Origin: Siphonodentalium dalli | Taxonomy: Eukaryota; Mollusca; Scaphopoda; Gadilida; Siphonodentaliidae | Assembly (NCBI GenBank): GCA_032622095.1 | Contig: CP136061.1 | Location: forward strand, 91,553,845-91,617,844 | Direction of reading: 5' to 3' | DNA length: 64,000 nt | Part shown: in pieces, positions 1 through 14,400 of the stretch | Layout of the letters: every line of letters starts with the position of its first letter | Numbering within the stretch: position 1 is the stretch's first letter | Program-made: the position numbers and the translations under genes | The notes under the pieces: model-generated | Told to the model about the DNA's origin: nothing | Databases searched by the model: none | The model's input: the letters and a program-made list of their open reading frames with translations, nothing else

Positions 1-1192
1 GACTCTATGATGGGTGCGGTGGATAGGGTCGTTATTATAGCGCATTAAGGGGAATAACTCTATTATGTGTATTTCAGCATGTGACTGCTCCCATTGGGAT
101 CTGCGCTGTGTTATTTAATGTGACTATTATGATGGGTGCGACGGAGAGGGTCGTCATTATAGCGCATTAAGGGGAATGACTCTATTATGTGTATTTCAGC
201 ATGTGACTGCTCCTATTGGCACCCGCGCTGTGTTATTTCATGTAACTCTATGATGGGTGCGACGGATAGGCTCGTTATTATAGCGCATTAAGGGGAATAA
301 CTCTATTATGTGTATTTCAGCATGTGACTGCTCCTATTGGTACCCGCGCTGTGTTATTGCATGCGACTATATGCTGGGTGCGATGGAGAGAGTCGTTATT
401 ATAGCGCATTACGGGGAATAACTCTATTATGTGTATTTCAGCATGTGACTTCTCCTTTTGGGGCACAAGCTGTGTTATTTCATGCGACTATATGCTGGGC
501 GCGACGGAGAGAGTCGTTACTATAGAGCATTAAGGGGAATAACTCTATTATGTGTATTTCAGCATGTGACTTCTCCTTTTGGTGCACACGCTGTGTTATT
601 TCATGCGACTATATGCTGGGTGCGACGGAGAGAGTCGTTATTATAGAGCATTAAGGGGAATAACTCTATTATGTGTATTTCAGCATGTGACTTCTCCTTT
701 TGGGGCACAAGCTGTATTATTTCAAGCGACTATATGCTGGGTGCAACGGAGAGAGTCGTTATTATAGCACATTAAGGTGGATAGCTCTATTCTGTGTATT
801 TCAGCATGTGACTTTTCCTATTGGGACCCGAGCTGTGTTATTTCATGTGACTCTATGGTGGGTACGTCGGAGTGTAACATTAATGCAGAGTAGTTACTAT
901 GTCACATTAAGTGGAATAACTATATTATGTGTATTTTAGCATGTGACTGCTCCCATTGGGACCCGAGCTGTGTTATTTTATGTGACTCTTATGATGGGTG
1001 CGATTGAGAGGGTCGTCATTATAGCGCATTAAGAGGAATAACTGTATTATGTGTATTTCAGCAAGTGACTCGACCCATTGGGACCCGAGCTGTGTTAATT
1101 CAAGTGACACTGTGATGGGTGCGACGGAGAGGGTCGTTGTTATCGTACATTAAGGGGAATAACTCTATTATATTTATTTCAGCATGTGACTT
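1..1192. repeat. 121-bp minisatellite array, about 10 copies
   Basis: About ten head-to-tail copies of a 121-bp unit run from the window edge to about 1192, with a few percent divergence and occasional 1-bp indels. Landmarks inside each unit are GGGTGCGACGGAGAGGGTCG, GCGCATTAAGGGGAATAACT and GTGTATTTCAGCATGTGAC. Short open frames of about 62 codons recur every 121 bases because the unit has few stops; 121 is not a multiple of three, so they are not a repeat protein. Each unit contains a pyrimidine-rich stretch ending in CAG that resembles a 3' splice site. The array is cut by the window start, so its full length is unknown. Confidence 0.93.
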
Positions 1193-3009
1193 TTGGTTTA
1201 ACCAAAGATGTTTCCGTAAACCAGGTTAAAATGGGAGATGACGAATCCGGTCTGGGAGTTCTTATATATATATATACTTGTTGCATGTAAATGTACTTAT
1301 CAACCTATTCTCATACACAGGTTGTGACAAGAGCGAACAATTAATAGGTTTAAATGTGTTATAGGGTTCTTTATTCCGTACGGGTGTGTACCATGCGTAG
1401 ATAACTGCCTAATCACCCGTAAACTGTTCAGAAAGTCATACATATTTTAATGCAGATGTATTTTATATTCTAGTTACCAACTGACATAATTTAGACTGAC
1501 AAGTACCTGAGAACTACGTGGCCTATATTCTAATATTACGTATTGTCTCATAATTGGGTTACTGCGTGCATGTACATGTGGGAATTTAAAATACGGTCCA
1601 GTGAATCTACTTATAAAAACATTCGATTCGAGACCCTTCGGCCCTGGGTTAATCTGGCATTTTTAACCACCCCGCGAATTTAAGTGTCACGTGTGTGGAA
1701 ATAAAATACTAGCTGACTCTATTCAGTGGTATGGGGCTGTTGCCCCTGCACAAGGCGCCTGCGGCCCCATTATGCGCACATCTGGATATTTTAAACATTT
1801 TCATTTTACAGGTTTCGCATTTTGCAATGTTTCGTATATTCATTGTAGCCCGGGAACAAATTTCCGGAGATTATATCAATGAGCGGTGTCTTACCGTCCG
1901 TCTGTGCGCCGGGGTGTCCCCCCATCTGCGTATCCGTCCGTCCGAAACGTACGTTGATAGATGATAGCTTGAATAGTATCCGACGGCCTGTGACCTTCAT
2001 ATGAGGAATTCCAGATCACGTTCGAATTTGGAATTTGGAGTTATGCCCTTTATCGACTTATAATTTACTGATAATTTTGTTGTCCGGATGATAACCCAAG
2101 TTATGATTATCCGATAGCCTTCCCATTACAGGTCAAGTTCTAATTTGGATCCCGTCAGCCCATTGCTGACGAATTTATGCCAATTTTTCGCTTTTGCCTA
2201 TTATTACTCTGGTATCTAATCAACTATGTTAACAAAACAGCTGGAAGCAGTATTTGATTCAATGATTGTTCCCAGAATAAATGTTTTCATTTCTATAATA
2301 CCACCGTTAAATAAACCACCTTATATACATTTTGGCGATATGAGGCCTATAGTGGCCTTTTAGTTTTATTGATTTGTGACTACGACGGTTAGTAATTCCA
2401 GAAATACTAATCCGACGGCTCCACCATATGTTTTGTTATGTGTACTATACTAGCTGGGGTACCCGGCGTTACTCGGGTGAAGTGTGCATAATTTATTAGT
2501 GGCCATTAAGGTCATTTAAAATAATTATATTAGTCATCTGGGATAAATATCACATATTGCATGACTCTCAGTATAAAGTTGCATCTATTTTAAAGTGATA
2601 ATAAACGTTCTTTATTGCTAATTATTAGTGCCTCGTTAAGTCACTTGAGGTCAACAACACCTATCCCGTGACAGTCCCCGCGTCATTTTACTTTCGTGCA
2701 CCAATTTTCCCACATATCGTCTGGGCTGATTTCAACCGGACATATCTAATAAGATGTCGTGGGTCAAATTACTTATACCTACACATTTTCAACTCTGATG
2801 ATCCAATCGTTTGGTGACCTCTAGTCAAGAAATATATTAAATAGACATTAGTGCCCTTTTAAGACATCTAAGGAGAACGGGACATATCTAATAATGCCGG
2901 GTCATATTACCCCTATATACAACTGTTCAGCTCCGATGGCCCAGCCGTTTGGTAGCGGATAAACAAACAAACAAACCAACAACAAATTTGAGTTTTATTA
3001 ATGTCAGTG

Positions 3010-3150
3010 CATTCTCTTATATCCCATAGGTAACCTCGCATATATAAGACAATATATTGGCCTAACAATATTTACCCGAGCCGTAAGCCAGTGCATTCTC
3101 TTATGCGAGGCTCATTATGAGAGACTAGCATATATTTAAGAAAATACTCA
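3010..3150. repeat. fragment of the 'GCATTCTCTTATATATGCGAG' hairpin family
   Basis: Two partial copies of the hairpin module found intact at 8473-8928 and elsewhere. Landmarks are AGTGCATTCTCTTAT, CTCGCATATATAAGA and GGCCTAACAATA. The arms are shortened and mutated, so this is an old copy. Confidence 0.7.
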
Positions 3151-3251
3151 CAGATCGATTGGGGGCAATGGATTTTGCCCGGCAGAGTAATTAAACACAT
3201 AACTTTTTTTAATTACTCTGCCGGTCATAACCAGTGACCCCAACCGATCTA
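3151..3251. repeat. imperfect inverted repeat, about 42-bp arms
   Basis: The left arm starts CAGATCGATTGGGGGCA and ends GGCAGAGTAATTA. The right arm mirrors it (TAATTACTCTGCC ... GACCCCAACCGATCTAC) around a short AT-rich loop. It looks like a small foldback MITE; no target duplication is obvious. Confidence 0.7.
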
Positions 3252-3850
3252 CAAGTCATTCATTATAATCATATACCAGGCAGTACATTTTAATAGAACA
3301 TTAATCATTCGAACAACTGTTCAAAACTACCAAAACAATTGTAAGTAGCATATTTTTCAAAGTCCAGCGGTCTCCCAATAACAACACGCAGAGAGCGGGT
3401 GACACTGTCCGCTTGAATTGACGCACATGTATAGGCATTTCGTTCATCAGCCAATAACTAAAGTGTCGACTTCCATTGTTGGTTTATGAACATCGGAAGC
3501 TGATTCCTAAGGGAGCTAATTGTGTGGATGTAGAGGGTGTGTGATTATAATATAATCACCGGCACATGATAGTTAATGCTGCACCAGCGTGCCCCCCCCC
3601 CCCCCCGTCGAACAGATTAGATTTAAACCGATATGCCGCATCACAACGTTATTAGTTTTACTGTATAACTTAATCGGTTGCGCTATTGCTGTTATCTTAT
3701 TTCATTTCATGTGATAATAAATCCGAGCAAGGGCAATGTATATTATAAGAATTAGTAACAAATAGAAATAGTACAAGGAACCTAAATACAGCTTCAGTCG
3801 TGAAGGAGTTAATAATAATCACAATATTCTGTTCAGATTGCATTTTTCAG

Positions 3851-4040
3851 TATATGGATTGTCAGCAAGAAAGCCTATAATATGTTATTGTGAAAGCTGG
3901 TGGACATGGAGGACGCCACCTTTGAACTTTAACCTCGCCAGCCTGGAGAATAACCATTGCTCCCATCTCATCTATTCCTTCGTCGGTATCAATAGCACAG
4001 AGTACAAACCGGAGGCCCCATCGTTACCAGAGGCCAAAGT
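3851..4040 (+). CDS. chitinase exon A: first beta strand of GH18 barrel
   Basis: Encodes KPIICYCESWWTWR, FNLASLENNHCSHLIYSF and GINSTEYKPEAP, matching the beginning of GH18 chitinases (family pattern: C-Y-Y-x-N-W ... C-T-H-x-x-Y-A-F). The acceptor is taken as the TTTTTCAG ending at 3850; an in-frame alternative, ATTGTCAG ending at 3865, would drop five codons. The donor is GTAAGT at 4041, splitting a Val codon (phase 2). The two Cys at ICYC and NNHC fit the usual N-terminal disulfide region; the second Cys in ICYC is not typical. This is not the first exon, because there is no start codon or signal peptide. Confidence 0.9.
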
Positions 4041-5352
4041 GTAAGTTCTCGAGATGACCAACACATTTCATCAACCACAGTCCACTGGGGACAATACCAG
4101 ATATGCCAATATATACAAAACAAGTGACACCATCTATCATATTTCTCATATTTTCGTAAAATCGTTCATCTCACACTGCAAAAAATAATTTCCTATAAAC
4201 GCGTTTAATTAAAAACACATGAGAGACACACTTATAAGACATGTGGTCTGTTTTAGTAAAAACACACGTGTTTTATAATTAAAGCACAAGTGTTTATATA
4301 AAACATGTCACAGTGTTTTAATATCAACACTCTATCCGATTATGAATAAACACTAGTGTTTATATTAAAACATGTCATAGCGTTTTATAATAAACACACA
4401 ACTAGTTGATTTCCCATACACACTTTATAAACACTATGACGTGTTTATTATTATGAAAATAAAACACTCCATGTGTTTATAAATATTTTATTCTCAAAAA
4501 CAAATTTCGGTACAATTCAACAAATTGTTCAACATCATCTTCAAAGTGTTCATTGGTTAACTAGTGTTTCGATTGGTCGTCAATTTGATAAGAACACAAA
4601 ATGTTCTTAAACTCATGGAACTAGGTTGTTCCGAACTAGTTCGATGTGATCCTCGTGCATGTGCATGCAAATAACTGGTCGACGTTGAATGAATGTAGAA
4701 TATTATATACATTTAGAATTAAGGATGGATTTGTTCGCGGAGATTGAGATTTATTTTATATTTGACTATAATTATTATTAATTGTCATTTTTGAATCCAC
4801 CTTGTTTCTTAACACTTTCATGACAGGAGCTGCGCTGTTGCAGCATTAAATATCATGTGCCATTGATTCTCTTACTTATGCGAGTCTCTCACGGGGAGCA
4901 TCGCATATATAAGATAATGCATTGGCTTACAAGATCAATATTGATTGGCCAATGTATTATCTTGTATATGCGAGACTCTCTATGGGAGACTCGCATATAT
5001 AAGAGAATGCATTGGAATATGGTTTTCGCAAAACTTCAGGAAGCTCCAGTCATGGAATTAGGGTAAAAACCATAAATGACTCAAATATCGTATAATGTCA
5101 CGAGTCTTTGGTTTCTTGTAAATCCATATTATAATATTTAAAGTCACGTGGTTTCTGATAAATCCATTGTGAGAATATTAAAAGTCACGTGGTTTCTTTT
5201 AATCCAATGCTGTGAATTAAAAAATGTTCTGATAAATCATGTGTATATAGTTCCTGATATAATCCAGTGATTATTTATGTGTAGTCCAATGCCGTGCATT
5301 TCCATATACTGTATATCTAGTTATACGGTATAGACCATATTGTATGTTGAAC

Positions 5353-5428
<76 letters not shown>

Positions 5429-8400
5429 TATATTTCGTCGTATGTAGAATCCATGTATATCCCGTATAATGGCTCTGAATCCCATATTTGGGACCATCTC
5501 CGAGGTTTTGGAGAGAAGTGGTAGTTTAATCTTCTGGCTCTGTTTTGAGTACAAGATGACTGATCATCAGATCAGATGGAATCTCTGTGCACGGAAAGCT
5601 TGTGTTTCGGTTTATCACTGCATGCTCTTCATCATATTTAAATCATGGTTTCAAATCTCAGCTCGTGTCGTTATACAACTCGTGTGCTCCATCAGTCCTC
5701 CATTTGTGTACACTAACTGCGTAATATCTCGCCAGTTCCTTAACCTTCCCGTCTCCTGTAATATTGCCTGGTCACTCAGAATCCGGAAACAATGAAGATT
5801 TAAAATTAATTAATTAAACTTTAGTGAAAATATCTGAAAAGCAAACAGCAACTTAGATCATTCGTATATATATACCGGTCATATTATAAACAGTTTAATA
5901 CGGATACTTGTTGATATTCTGACTTGTGTTGACAGCGAACTTTATAATATTGAAAAACTAATGCAGGGACCATTGAATTGATTAATACACGGGAAATTTC
6001 ATCATTCGCTCACCAAAGTAACTTAAATCATTCAATCGCGAGCTTGGACATTCACCAACCCATATGTGCAAGACAGATATATACTATACGGTCAGTAATA
6101 CTGATTTTAGAATAAAGGGTTTGAAACTTATGTGCCGCTTTAAATTTTGTTTTACCACTGGTGAGACTATCCCCCAAAACGGATTCTATATTCTTGCAAC
6201 TCAAAAAGATACACGCGTAACTGAGAGAGTTTGAGATTTAGATAGTGTCACCCTATCCATTTCAGATGATATGCACATATACAATATATCCTTTTCATTT
6301 CGATATAGATTGATTATATCTGCATTAGTTCTTGCTAATACCATAGATATAAACTTACCTCAATTTCACGATATCACAAAATCCAAAGAAGACTGTTATT
6401 CTATGAAGAATTGATTGAACATTGAGTTATAAATATCACAGACAAATAGATACAGTAAACAGACACAATGCAGAGTGTGATTTAAATTAGGCCAAAAATT
6501 AACTGAATTTCCATGCGTGGTAACTTAGCACAGATGTTATTCCATCCAAAAGTCACCGAATTCTACCATATCAATGGTATTGTATCACACCCAGCAGACT
6601 ATTGATAGACAAATCACAGCATGATACATGTCGGGGAAGTCGCTCTGGCGTAGTCATAAATGGTGGTGTTTTCAGACATACATCAATATATAAACGCTGG
6701 CGTTTTATACCAAACGCAACAAGTGCAATTAGCCATACATATTTGTTTAAGAACATTTATTACAACATATATTTATTTTAAAGTTAATTTGTAGTTGAAT
6801 TAATACATTGGACAATTGTATTCAGATTTTAAATTACAGTGCTGCACTGTCGAAGATAGTAATGCAACTGTTTAAAGCATATCGAGTGTTTTATTATAAA
6901 CACTAGCGATTTCATATGTTACAAATAAACACATGATCCGTATATTTATAAACACTACCAATTTTAATAAAACATGTGACACGTTTATATATCTTAAATT
7001 GTTTAGCAGTGCAGTCCCAATATATTTCAATGTGTGTTATTGGCCATGAAATTTCTTTTCTTTTGATGTATAATTCGATAGTATCAAACAAATGGAAGTC
7101 GATATATCTTGAGTATTGCAATTATTTGCACACTGTCCCAGTGGCCCAGGAAAGTTAGTCATTATGACTCTGTCGTGTTCATTTTGACTCACACAGTTGT
7201 AGTCCAATGACGTAATTAGTCGTTTGACTAACCATTTCTTATTCGTCACCCTAGTCATTGTGACTACTTTTCTGGCTTAGTCATTTTGACAAAGCTATGT
7301 TAGTCACCCTGTTGACAAACGATTGACTAACCTAAGTTATTAATATTGACTAAATTGTTTCTTCAGTATATAGCCACGGCTCAGGTAACGAGGCAAATAC
7401 GTATGCTATTGCCCCATGTGAATATGCAACATAATTTATCATGTATTTCAGGCTACATGGGTTGTTGGAATTCAGAACAACACGAGATCCCAATGTTAAG
7501 ATCATGGTTGCATTTGGAGGACAGTCGGCAGCACAAACATGGCGAATGGCAACCATGACAACAAATGCCACTCATCGATCGAACTTTGTTCAAGGAGCGA
7601 TGGACTTCGTTGAACACTATGACTTGGATGGCGTAGATATTGACTGGGAGTTTCCTCAGAACCCCACGGAAAAAGCCGCATACACCCTACTAATGCAGGT
7701 GTGTAATACTATCAAATTGCAAATGCGACTATTTTAGCCGCGTAGCAGGTGGAGTAATACAAACCTAGTTACATGTAATTTAGTATGTAACGCCGAGCCA
7801 TTCAAAGGAATAACGGGTATATATGCTGTTTACTGTATTTCAAACTATATCATGCCTGGTGAAATGGTCCCGCTAATGAGCTATGGTGTTGGTAGGTCCT
7901 GCTGAATTGGCTTACATGACTGATACCATTACCATACCGTTATTGTTTCAAACGTTGTTATTTCGTGGTGTTTGTCTAATCCGAGTGATTTGGGGGGAAA
8001 CCAGCGTGCGTATGTATGAAACATGCAAGTACAATTTTTGTTTAATGAATAATGGCTCTGCCGGTGTTTGCAAATCGTTGTGAATAACCATATTGATGAT
8101 AGTCAATGTTCGACAACTATAATACAAAAAGTAATAATTCGCAATACAAATGTGTTTTGAATGTTTGGTACACGTACTGGCTTTACCTGGATACCATCAG
8201 ATTATCAAAACACATCGATAATGATAATTTTAGAGAACAAAATAACGGTAATGTTTCTTAACGGCATCAGTTTGACCTAACAACATCAGAGCAATTCATC
8301 ATCAGGACCCGGGTACCAGCACCATAGCACATACACAGGACCACTTGACCAGGGGTGTATTATGTTTCAAGGAGTCACTATTCGCGTTCTTAATTATTAG

Positions 8401-11400
8401 GCTACACCATATGAGTTCTCAAAGCAACAACAACCAATACAAACTATATAATAAGTTTACCTGTCATAATATGTGACCCGCCATATCAAATCCAGTCGTA
8501 ATCGGGATTTTTTTACCCTGTGCCAATGCATTCTCTTATATATGCGAGTCTACCATAGGTCGCCTCGCATATATAAGAGAATGCATTGGCCTAACAATTT
8601 TTTACAATTTTAATAATTTTTTCTTGTATTTTTTAACAATTTTATAATTTCACCCATACATAGCCCCAGACAAACATGAGCAGACGACACTCTTCTATAT
8701 GCTTCTATATATGTGTGGGGCTCCCTGCAGGGTAATGGCTGTTTTTTTATTTTATGTCCTAAAAATTGTAAGAAACGTTTATTTAAAAAAAATGATAAAA
8801 AATTGTTAGGCCAATGCATTCTCTTATATATGCGAGGCGACCTATGGTCGACTCGCATATATAAGAGAATGCATTGGCACAGGGTAACAAAATCCCGACT
8901 TACGACTGGATTTGATATGGCGGGTCACATATATGGAATAGCAGTTCATACCATGTTTTGCTGATGTGTGTATGCTATTATCCGGATATTTTAAATTGGA
9001 CAACTATTCCGTTTAAAATTTCTGATAGACGTGCATCCCAGGCATTTTCAAATTCAGCGCTTTTTCAAAATTGTAATTGTTTGACCAGCTGATAGTTGAA
9101 ACATGACCCTTTAGAACACAATGCTGGTACCACGATCGTTTCTTTGTAATTTAATACTTTTGTATACACTAATAAACAATTTAAATGAAATGCTAAGGAG
9201 GTATATTACCTTTATTTAATAATTTGTGGTTAAATAGGTTGAGCGGACATGGCTTCGAAATTGTGTCGACGTAAATTGAAGAAGGTATAATACAGGTTGA
9301 CAAAATACACGAAATATTGATATACCGGCTTCATATGCACTGACATATACTTGACATGGCCACAACCATTTTCCAGCTGTTTTAATTGTACACACATAAG
9401 TGAAAGAAACGCTCTTTATTTCTACCATAACAGGAATTGACCAACACGAAATGCTCTTTTCTATTAATTGTCGGGCTAATGGCTGTTTTTTCATTGGTAC
9501 TCAAACATCGTGTCCAAACTTATAATTTCATGACCTTAATCCGTCCAGGTATTTATCGACCTACCTCGATACCTGAAACAATTCAAACGCGAATATTATT
9601 TGGTGTGTTTTGGAACGCAAACCGACATGTGGCTTTACAGTTGTCAGATTGGGTGTGCCTATATGTTCTGGAATGCTTTCGACGGCTCAATTTGCCACCT
9701 ACTCCAATCCAATAGTCTAGAGACCCCCAATCCCCTGGATGCATATCATACATGTATATACATGTACGTCAGACGGGTGTCAACTCGTTGTTCCGAAGGT
9801 CAGATTATCCGAAGGCCCAATACCCCGAATGACCCATATTATGAAGTTCCAATTTGCCCTATTTGGGGTCATTCCGGCCATTGTATGATGTATGGTGAAT
9901 ATGGAATAAGGAACACAATTCACGTCGCTTGCTCTCCTCCAATTGAGGTCCACTGATACGATGCGGAATCTCAGAACCCCATAGTCAAGACAATGCCCAA
10001 TGCATCGGTAGCTTTATCCCTAAAAACGGAAATCAAAGGCACACGAGGTGAAATCCGTCGTTACACCATAACACATTCGGAGTATCGGACATTCGGAGTA
10101 TCAGACCTTCGGAGTATCGGAGTAATCGGTCTTCGGAGAATAAAAACTTCGGAGTACAGTATTAGACCTTCGGAGTATTGAGCCTTCGGATTATTAGACC
10201 TTCGAACTATTGGACCTTCGGATTATTTTTACTTGGAAATTCGGACCTTCGGAGTATATATAGCTTTCGGACATTCGTAGTATTGGACCGTCGGTATATC
10301 AGACCTGGACCTTCGGAATATTGGACCGTAGGAGTATTGGTCTTCGGAATAAAGGTACGTAGCCGTCAGAAGAATAGCATGTGTAAGTGCTATGCTGCTC
10401 TCGACAGGCACTGCATTTGATATAGTCAATTTATGGACTGTTCTGTTTTTTTTCAGAATAATGCAGAATAATGCAGGATTAATTGTAACCAAACATCTCT
10501 TAACTAAAATAGGGGAAATTTCCTCCCATAACATGTACATCGCGTAAATATAATGTGAAGAGCATGGGACTGAACTCTACCTTGCAGTTTGATCCCTGTC
10601 TGTATAGCGCTAAATGATCACTATCGAACATTTTAGGATTTGAGATCAGCGTTTGATGAGTACAGCGCAGTCAGTGGTAACAGAGAGCTGACGCTAGCGA
10701 CGGCAGTGACGTCGTACGGACCATACATAGATCAGGCAGTGGATGTTCCAGCAATCTCGAGGTGAGTACACGTGTCGCGGTGTAAATATAGAAGGCCGAC
10801 GACTTCTGTACACGACTATAATAACATGACCATACGCAAACGTAATAAAGCCCACGTGGAATAAACCTGGCAGTTTGCGATCCAAAATACATTTATAATA
10901 ATTACCGCTTTTGAATTATACCGACATCGAAATTAGTCGACGAAATTACTGTGACAAAGATAAAGGGAAATAATGACATTTCTTCCTGTGCTCAAATAGA
11001 ACTTTCAAAGAGGTGTTCTTTTGTGCGACACTGTTCACATTTTCACAACATGGTATCTACTCGGTGCTTTTACTGGTAACACCGAATATCTGGTCTGCTT
11101 GACAGCGTGGAGTTATAATAAAATTACATTACAATATGCTCCAAGTTGTGTGTTGAAATTCGGCACTACATGTGGGGTGATTACAGGGTGTGTTGAATAG
11201 CTCATGGTATGTTGCTACACAGCTAAGTCATGTCCAGTCCGAAAATAGCCAACGTCTATTCAAATCTGAGATGGAAATGCTTATTTGCATAAGTTGGAGG
11301 GAATTGTGTGAGCACATGGTGGCGTCATATAGTATAGTACAGTTCACAACCTGAAGGAACAAGTCCTGCTACAGTCATGTTGCAAGCATATGGGTGCTCG

Positions 11401-14400
11401 TCCCATATCCCAACTAAAGAACACATGTGTGACATTAAGAACTAACCGGCACGATTGAACATAGTGACATTAACGGATTGACAGACCCATGTCACAGTGT
11501 ATGTCGCAAGCATATGAACGCATGCATTTGACACTATATCAATATGTGGAATACATACACAAAACCGCACGCGTGTGTTACTGGTACCAGTATATCGAAC
11601 GATTGCAATGTGTAAGGACAGCACGTTCAGCCAATAGCAGGCATGCACATAATTCCCACAATTAAGTCATACCAGAGTCGAGAATATTGTACCCAATTAC
11701 AAGTTATGTCACACCGTTATAAGTCGTCATTTGTTTGTGTGTAAAGCGTTCCTACATCAATAATTTGTACACTGCTACTACGTCAATAAAGCAATTTTCA
11801 GTCAATATATACCAGGATATGTTGATCAACTTGGGAACGCAATGTGAAATTAAGAATACAATGTACCACTACCGGTTGGACAGACTATTGCCATAACTTG
11901 TGTATGTCGCAAGCATATGGATGCACTTATGACACGACATCAATGTCGCACGCTTGGTATGGAATATATACACAAAACTACGCGTGTGTGTTACTGTTGT
12001 CAGTATATCGGACGAGTTCAATGGCGTAGGATAGCACAATCTGACAAAAAACATTATTGTTCTCCTTAAGAGACGCATGTATGCAAGCATGAGTATCATA
12101 CAATATCGGCCAGTAACAAACATGCAACTGGGTCTGTTTACCACACGCTCGATCGATATATTCTAACTGACTCTTCACCACCGATTTCTCTATATCCCTT
12201 CAAGATAGATGTTGCCTAACACTGTTTCTTGAGTGAAAGTGCTCAATTTCAGGTAAAAATACGCATAGGTTTAATCATAACCTGCATTTTAGTGGCTTCA
12301 TTTGTATTTTTCTTGCGATAATTGTCAAATCTGCTTCAAAATACGGACACCAAACATCATCAGCACCAACATTCAGTCATACACGTAGTCGAGAATACTG
12401 TACCCAATTACTCGTTATGTAAACATTTTAAGGCATTATTTGTTGTACACTTTGTACACTGCGCTACTACGTCAATAAAGCAATGTTCAGTCCATATGCC
12501 AGGATCCATTTATCGATGTCGCAACCACGTGAGCGCCCCTTCCGGAATATCGACGTATCCCAACTCTAGAACGCATGCAATGTGAAATTAAGAATCAGCC
12601 ACAATTGAACATAGTATACCACTAACGAATTGTCAAACTATTGCCATATACTGTATGTCGTACGCATATGGACGCACTTGACACGACATCAATATCGCAC
12701 GCTTGGTACGGAATATATACACAAAATCGCATGCGCGAGTTACTGTTGCCGTATATCGGACGAGTGCAATGGCGTAATGATCGTACGATCAGTCAAATAC
12801 AAACTGTTATCCTTACGCGACGTATGCAATTATGTCATATACCAGGGTGCACTAACACTGGAACGGCACATTCTAACTGACCCTTCCCCACAAGTGTCTC
12901 TACATCCCTGCATTATGGATGTTGCTTAACACAGTTTCTTCAATGAAAGTGCCAAATATATATAACGATTTAAACTCATAGATTTAATCACACAACCTGG
13001 AAATTTTAAGTATGTTTGTATTTTTCCTGCAATATTTGTTTATCCTTTTAATGCTGGGAGCTGCACTGTTGTAGTATTAAATACAATGTTCCAGTGTCTT
13101 CTCTTATATATGAAGCCTCGTATATGTTAGAGAATGCGTTGACACAGGGTTTTCGTAATATTTCCGGAAACTCAAGTCATGAAATTGTTAAATTTAATAG
13201 ACACCATGCACCATCAGCATCACAACTCTAATAGCAGGTAGCGTTGAGAACACTGTACACAATTACTGCTTATGTCACAATTCTAAGGCCGTATTATATA
13301 TTTTAATGCGCTCTCACATCACTAATTTTCACACTGCGCTGGTACATCAATAAAGGACTTTCAGCCTATATTCTAGAATGAGTTGATCAATGTCGCAACC
13401 ATATGGGCATCCCTTCTGGAATATCGACATACCCAACCATGGAACGCATTGTGAATTTAAGTAATAGCCACCATTGAACTTCCTACCACTAATGGGTGGA
13501 CAGACTATTTCCATATTGTATGTCGCAAGCATATGAAAGCACTAGCCACCATATCAATATCACTCGCTTGGTATAAAATATGTTATACAAAACCGCTTGT
13601 GTGTGCTCATGTCGTCAGTTTATCTGACAAGTTCAATGACGTAATGATGCTGAAATGGTCATTGTCACCCCCTTTCGTTCAGTTGAGTATCCAGCTTTTT
13701 AAAACTTTCAGTTGGGTACCCAGCTTTATGAGCAGTCAATCTGCAGTAACTATGTCCTTTGCATACAATTATTCCCCGCTATTATTTCCAAGCATCGTGA
13801 CGAATAGACATCATAATTAATATGTAAACAAGAATTCAGAAATTTAACAGGTTCATTTCGCAATCAACTGAGGGGGGCAATCACTAATTAAATCAGGCTC
13901 TGTGTGAGATTTCATAAAGCTGGGTACCCAAATGTAAATTTTACAAAAGCTGGGTACCCAACTGAAAATAAATAAAAGCTGGGTACCCAACTGAACGAAA
14001 GGGGGTAACAGTGACCATTTCAGCCGTAATGATAGCTTGACCTGTCAAATACACTTCAACGATCGCACAGAATTTCATAAACATTCCAGAAGTCCACGCC
14101 GCATCTTAACATCTTTGCAATGTGTGTGTTCCCACATGTGCAATGGAATCGTGAAATTGCCAGTTAGAAACTGAATATTGTTTTTCGGATTTTAATGCAA
14201 TTGCTTGTAGCTACAGGTACCTGCTTAAATATAACTGACACCACGAACCGTCAATATCAAATCACAAGCATACCAAGTAGAGCTGAGAACATTGGAACCA
14301 ATTACTGGTATACCACCATGCTAAAGCTGTAGTTTTATTTTGGTTATACTGAGTTAATACGTCAATCAGTTTCCACTGCACTACTGCAACAATAAATGAT

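Larger units (their letters stand above)
1193..3850. other. upstream region of chitinase, decayed repeats, no gene seen
   Basis: I see no coding exon here. The stretch holds decayed interspersed repeats: a CCGTCCGT-type block at 1885-1990; a motif with CTAGCTGGGGTACCCGGCGT at 2450-2470, recurring at about 51008; and a block around 2600-2720 that matches 19845-19960 (shared CTTTATTGCTAATTATTAGT). There is also a C homopolymer near 3592-3606. The chitinase signal-peptide exon should lie here or further upstream, but no ATG plus hydrophobic stretch with a donor of the right phase could be assigned. Confidence 0.5.

Noticed and set aside
337-939. Four overlapping 62-79-codon frames starting every 121 bases
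   Set aside because: They are the same frame of the 121-bp minisatellite unit; the unit is not a multiple of three and each frame closes in the next copy.
1-1192. CRISPR-like array
   Set aside because: Units are contiguous with no unique spacers, and the window is clearly eukaryotic. The same applies to the 35-bp and 62-bp arrays.
5469-5795. 108-codon open frame after the TA repeat
   Set aside because: No recognisable domain and no splice or homology support; it lies inside chitinase intron 1.
8610-8964. Frames on both strands reading RIYKRMHWP
   Set aside because: Translations of the MITE hairpin; the same peptide recurs wherever the hairpin occurs (4857, 36290, 39294, 44407, 55926).
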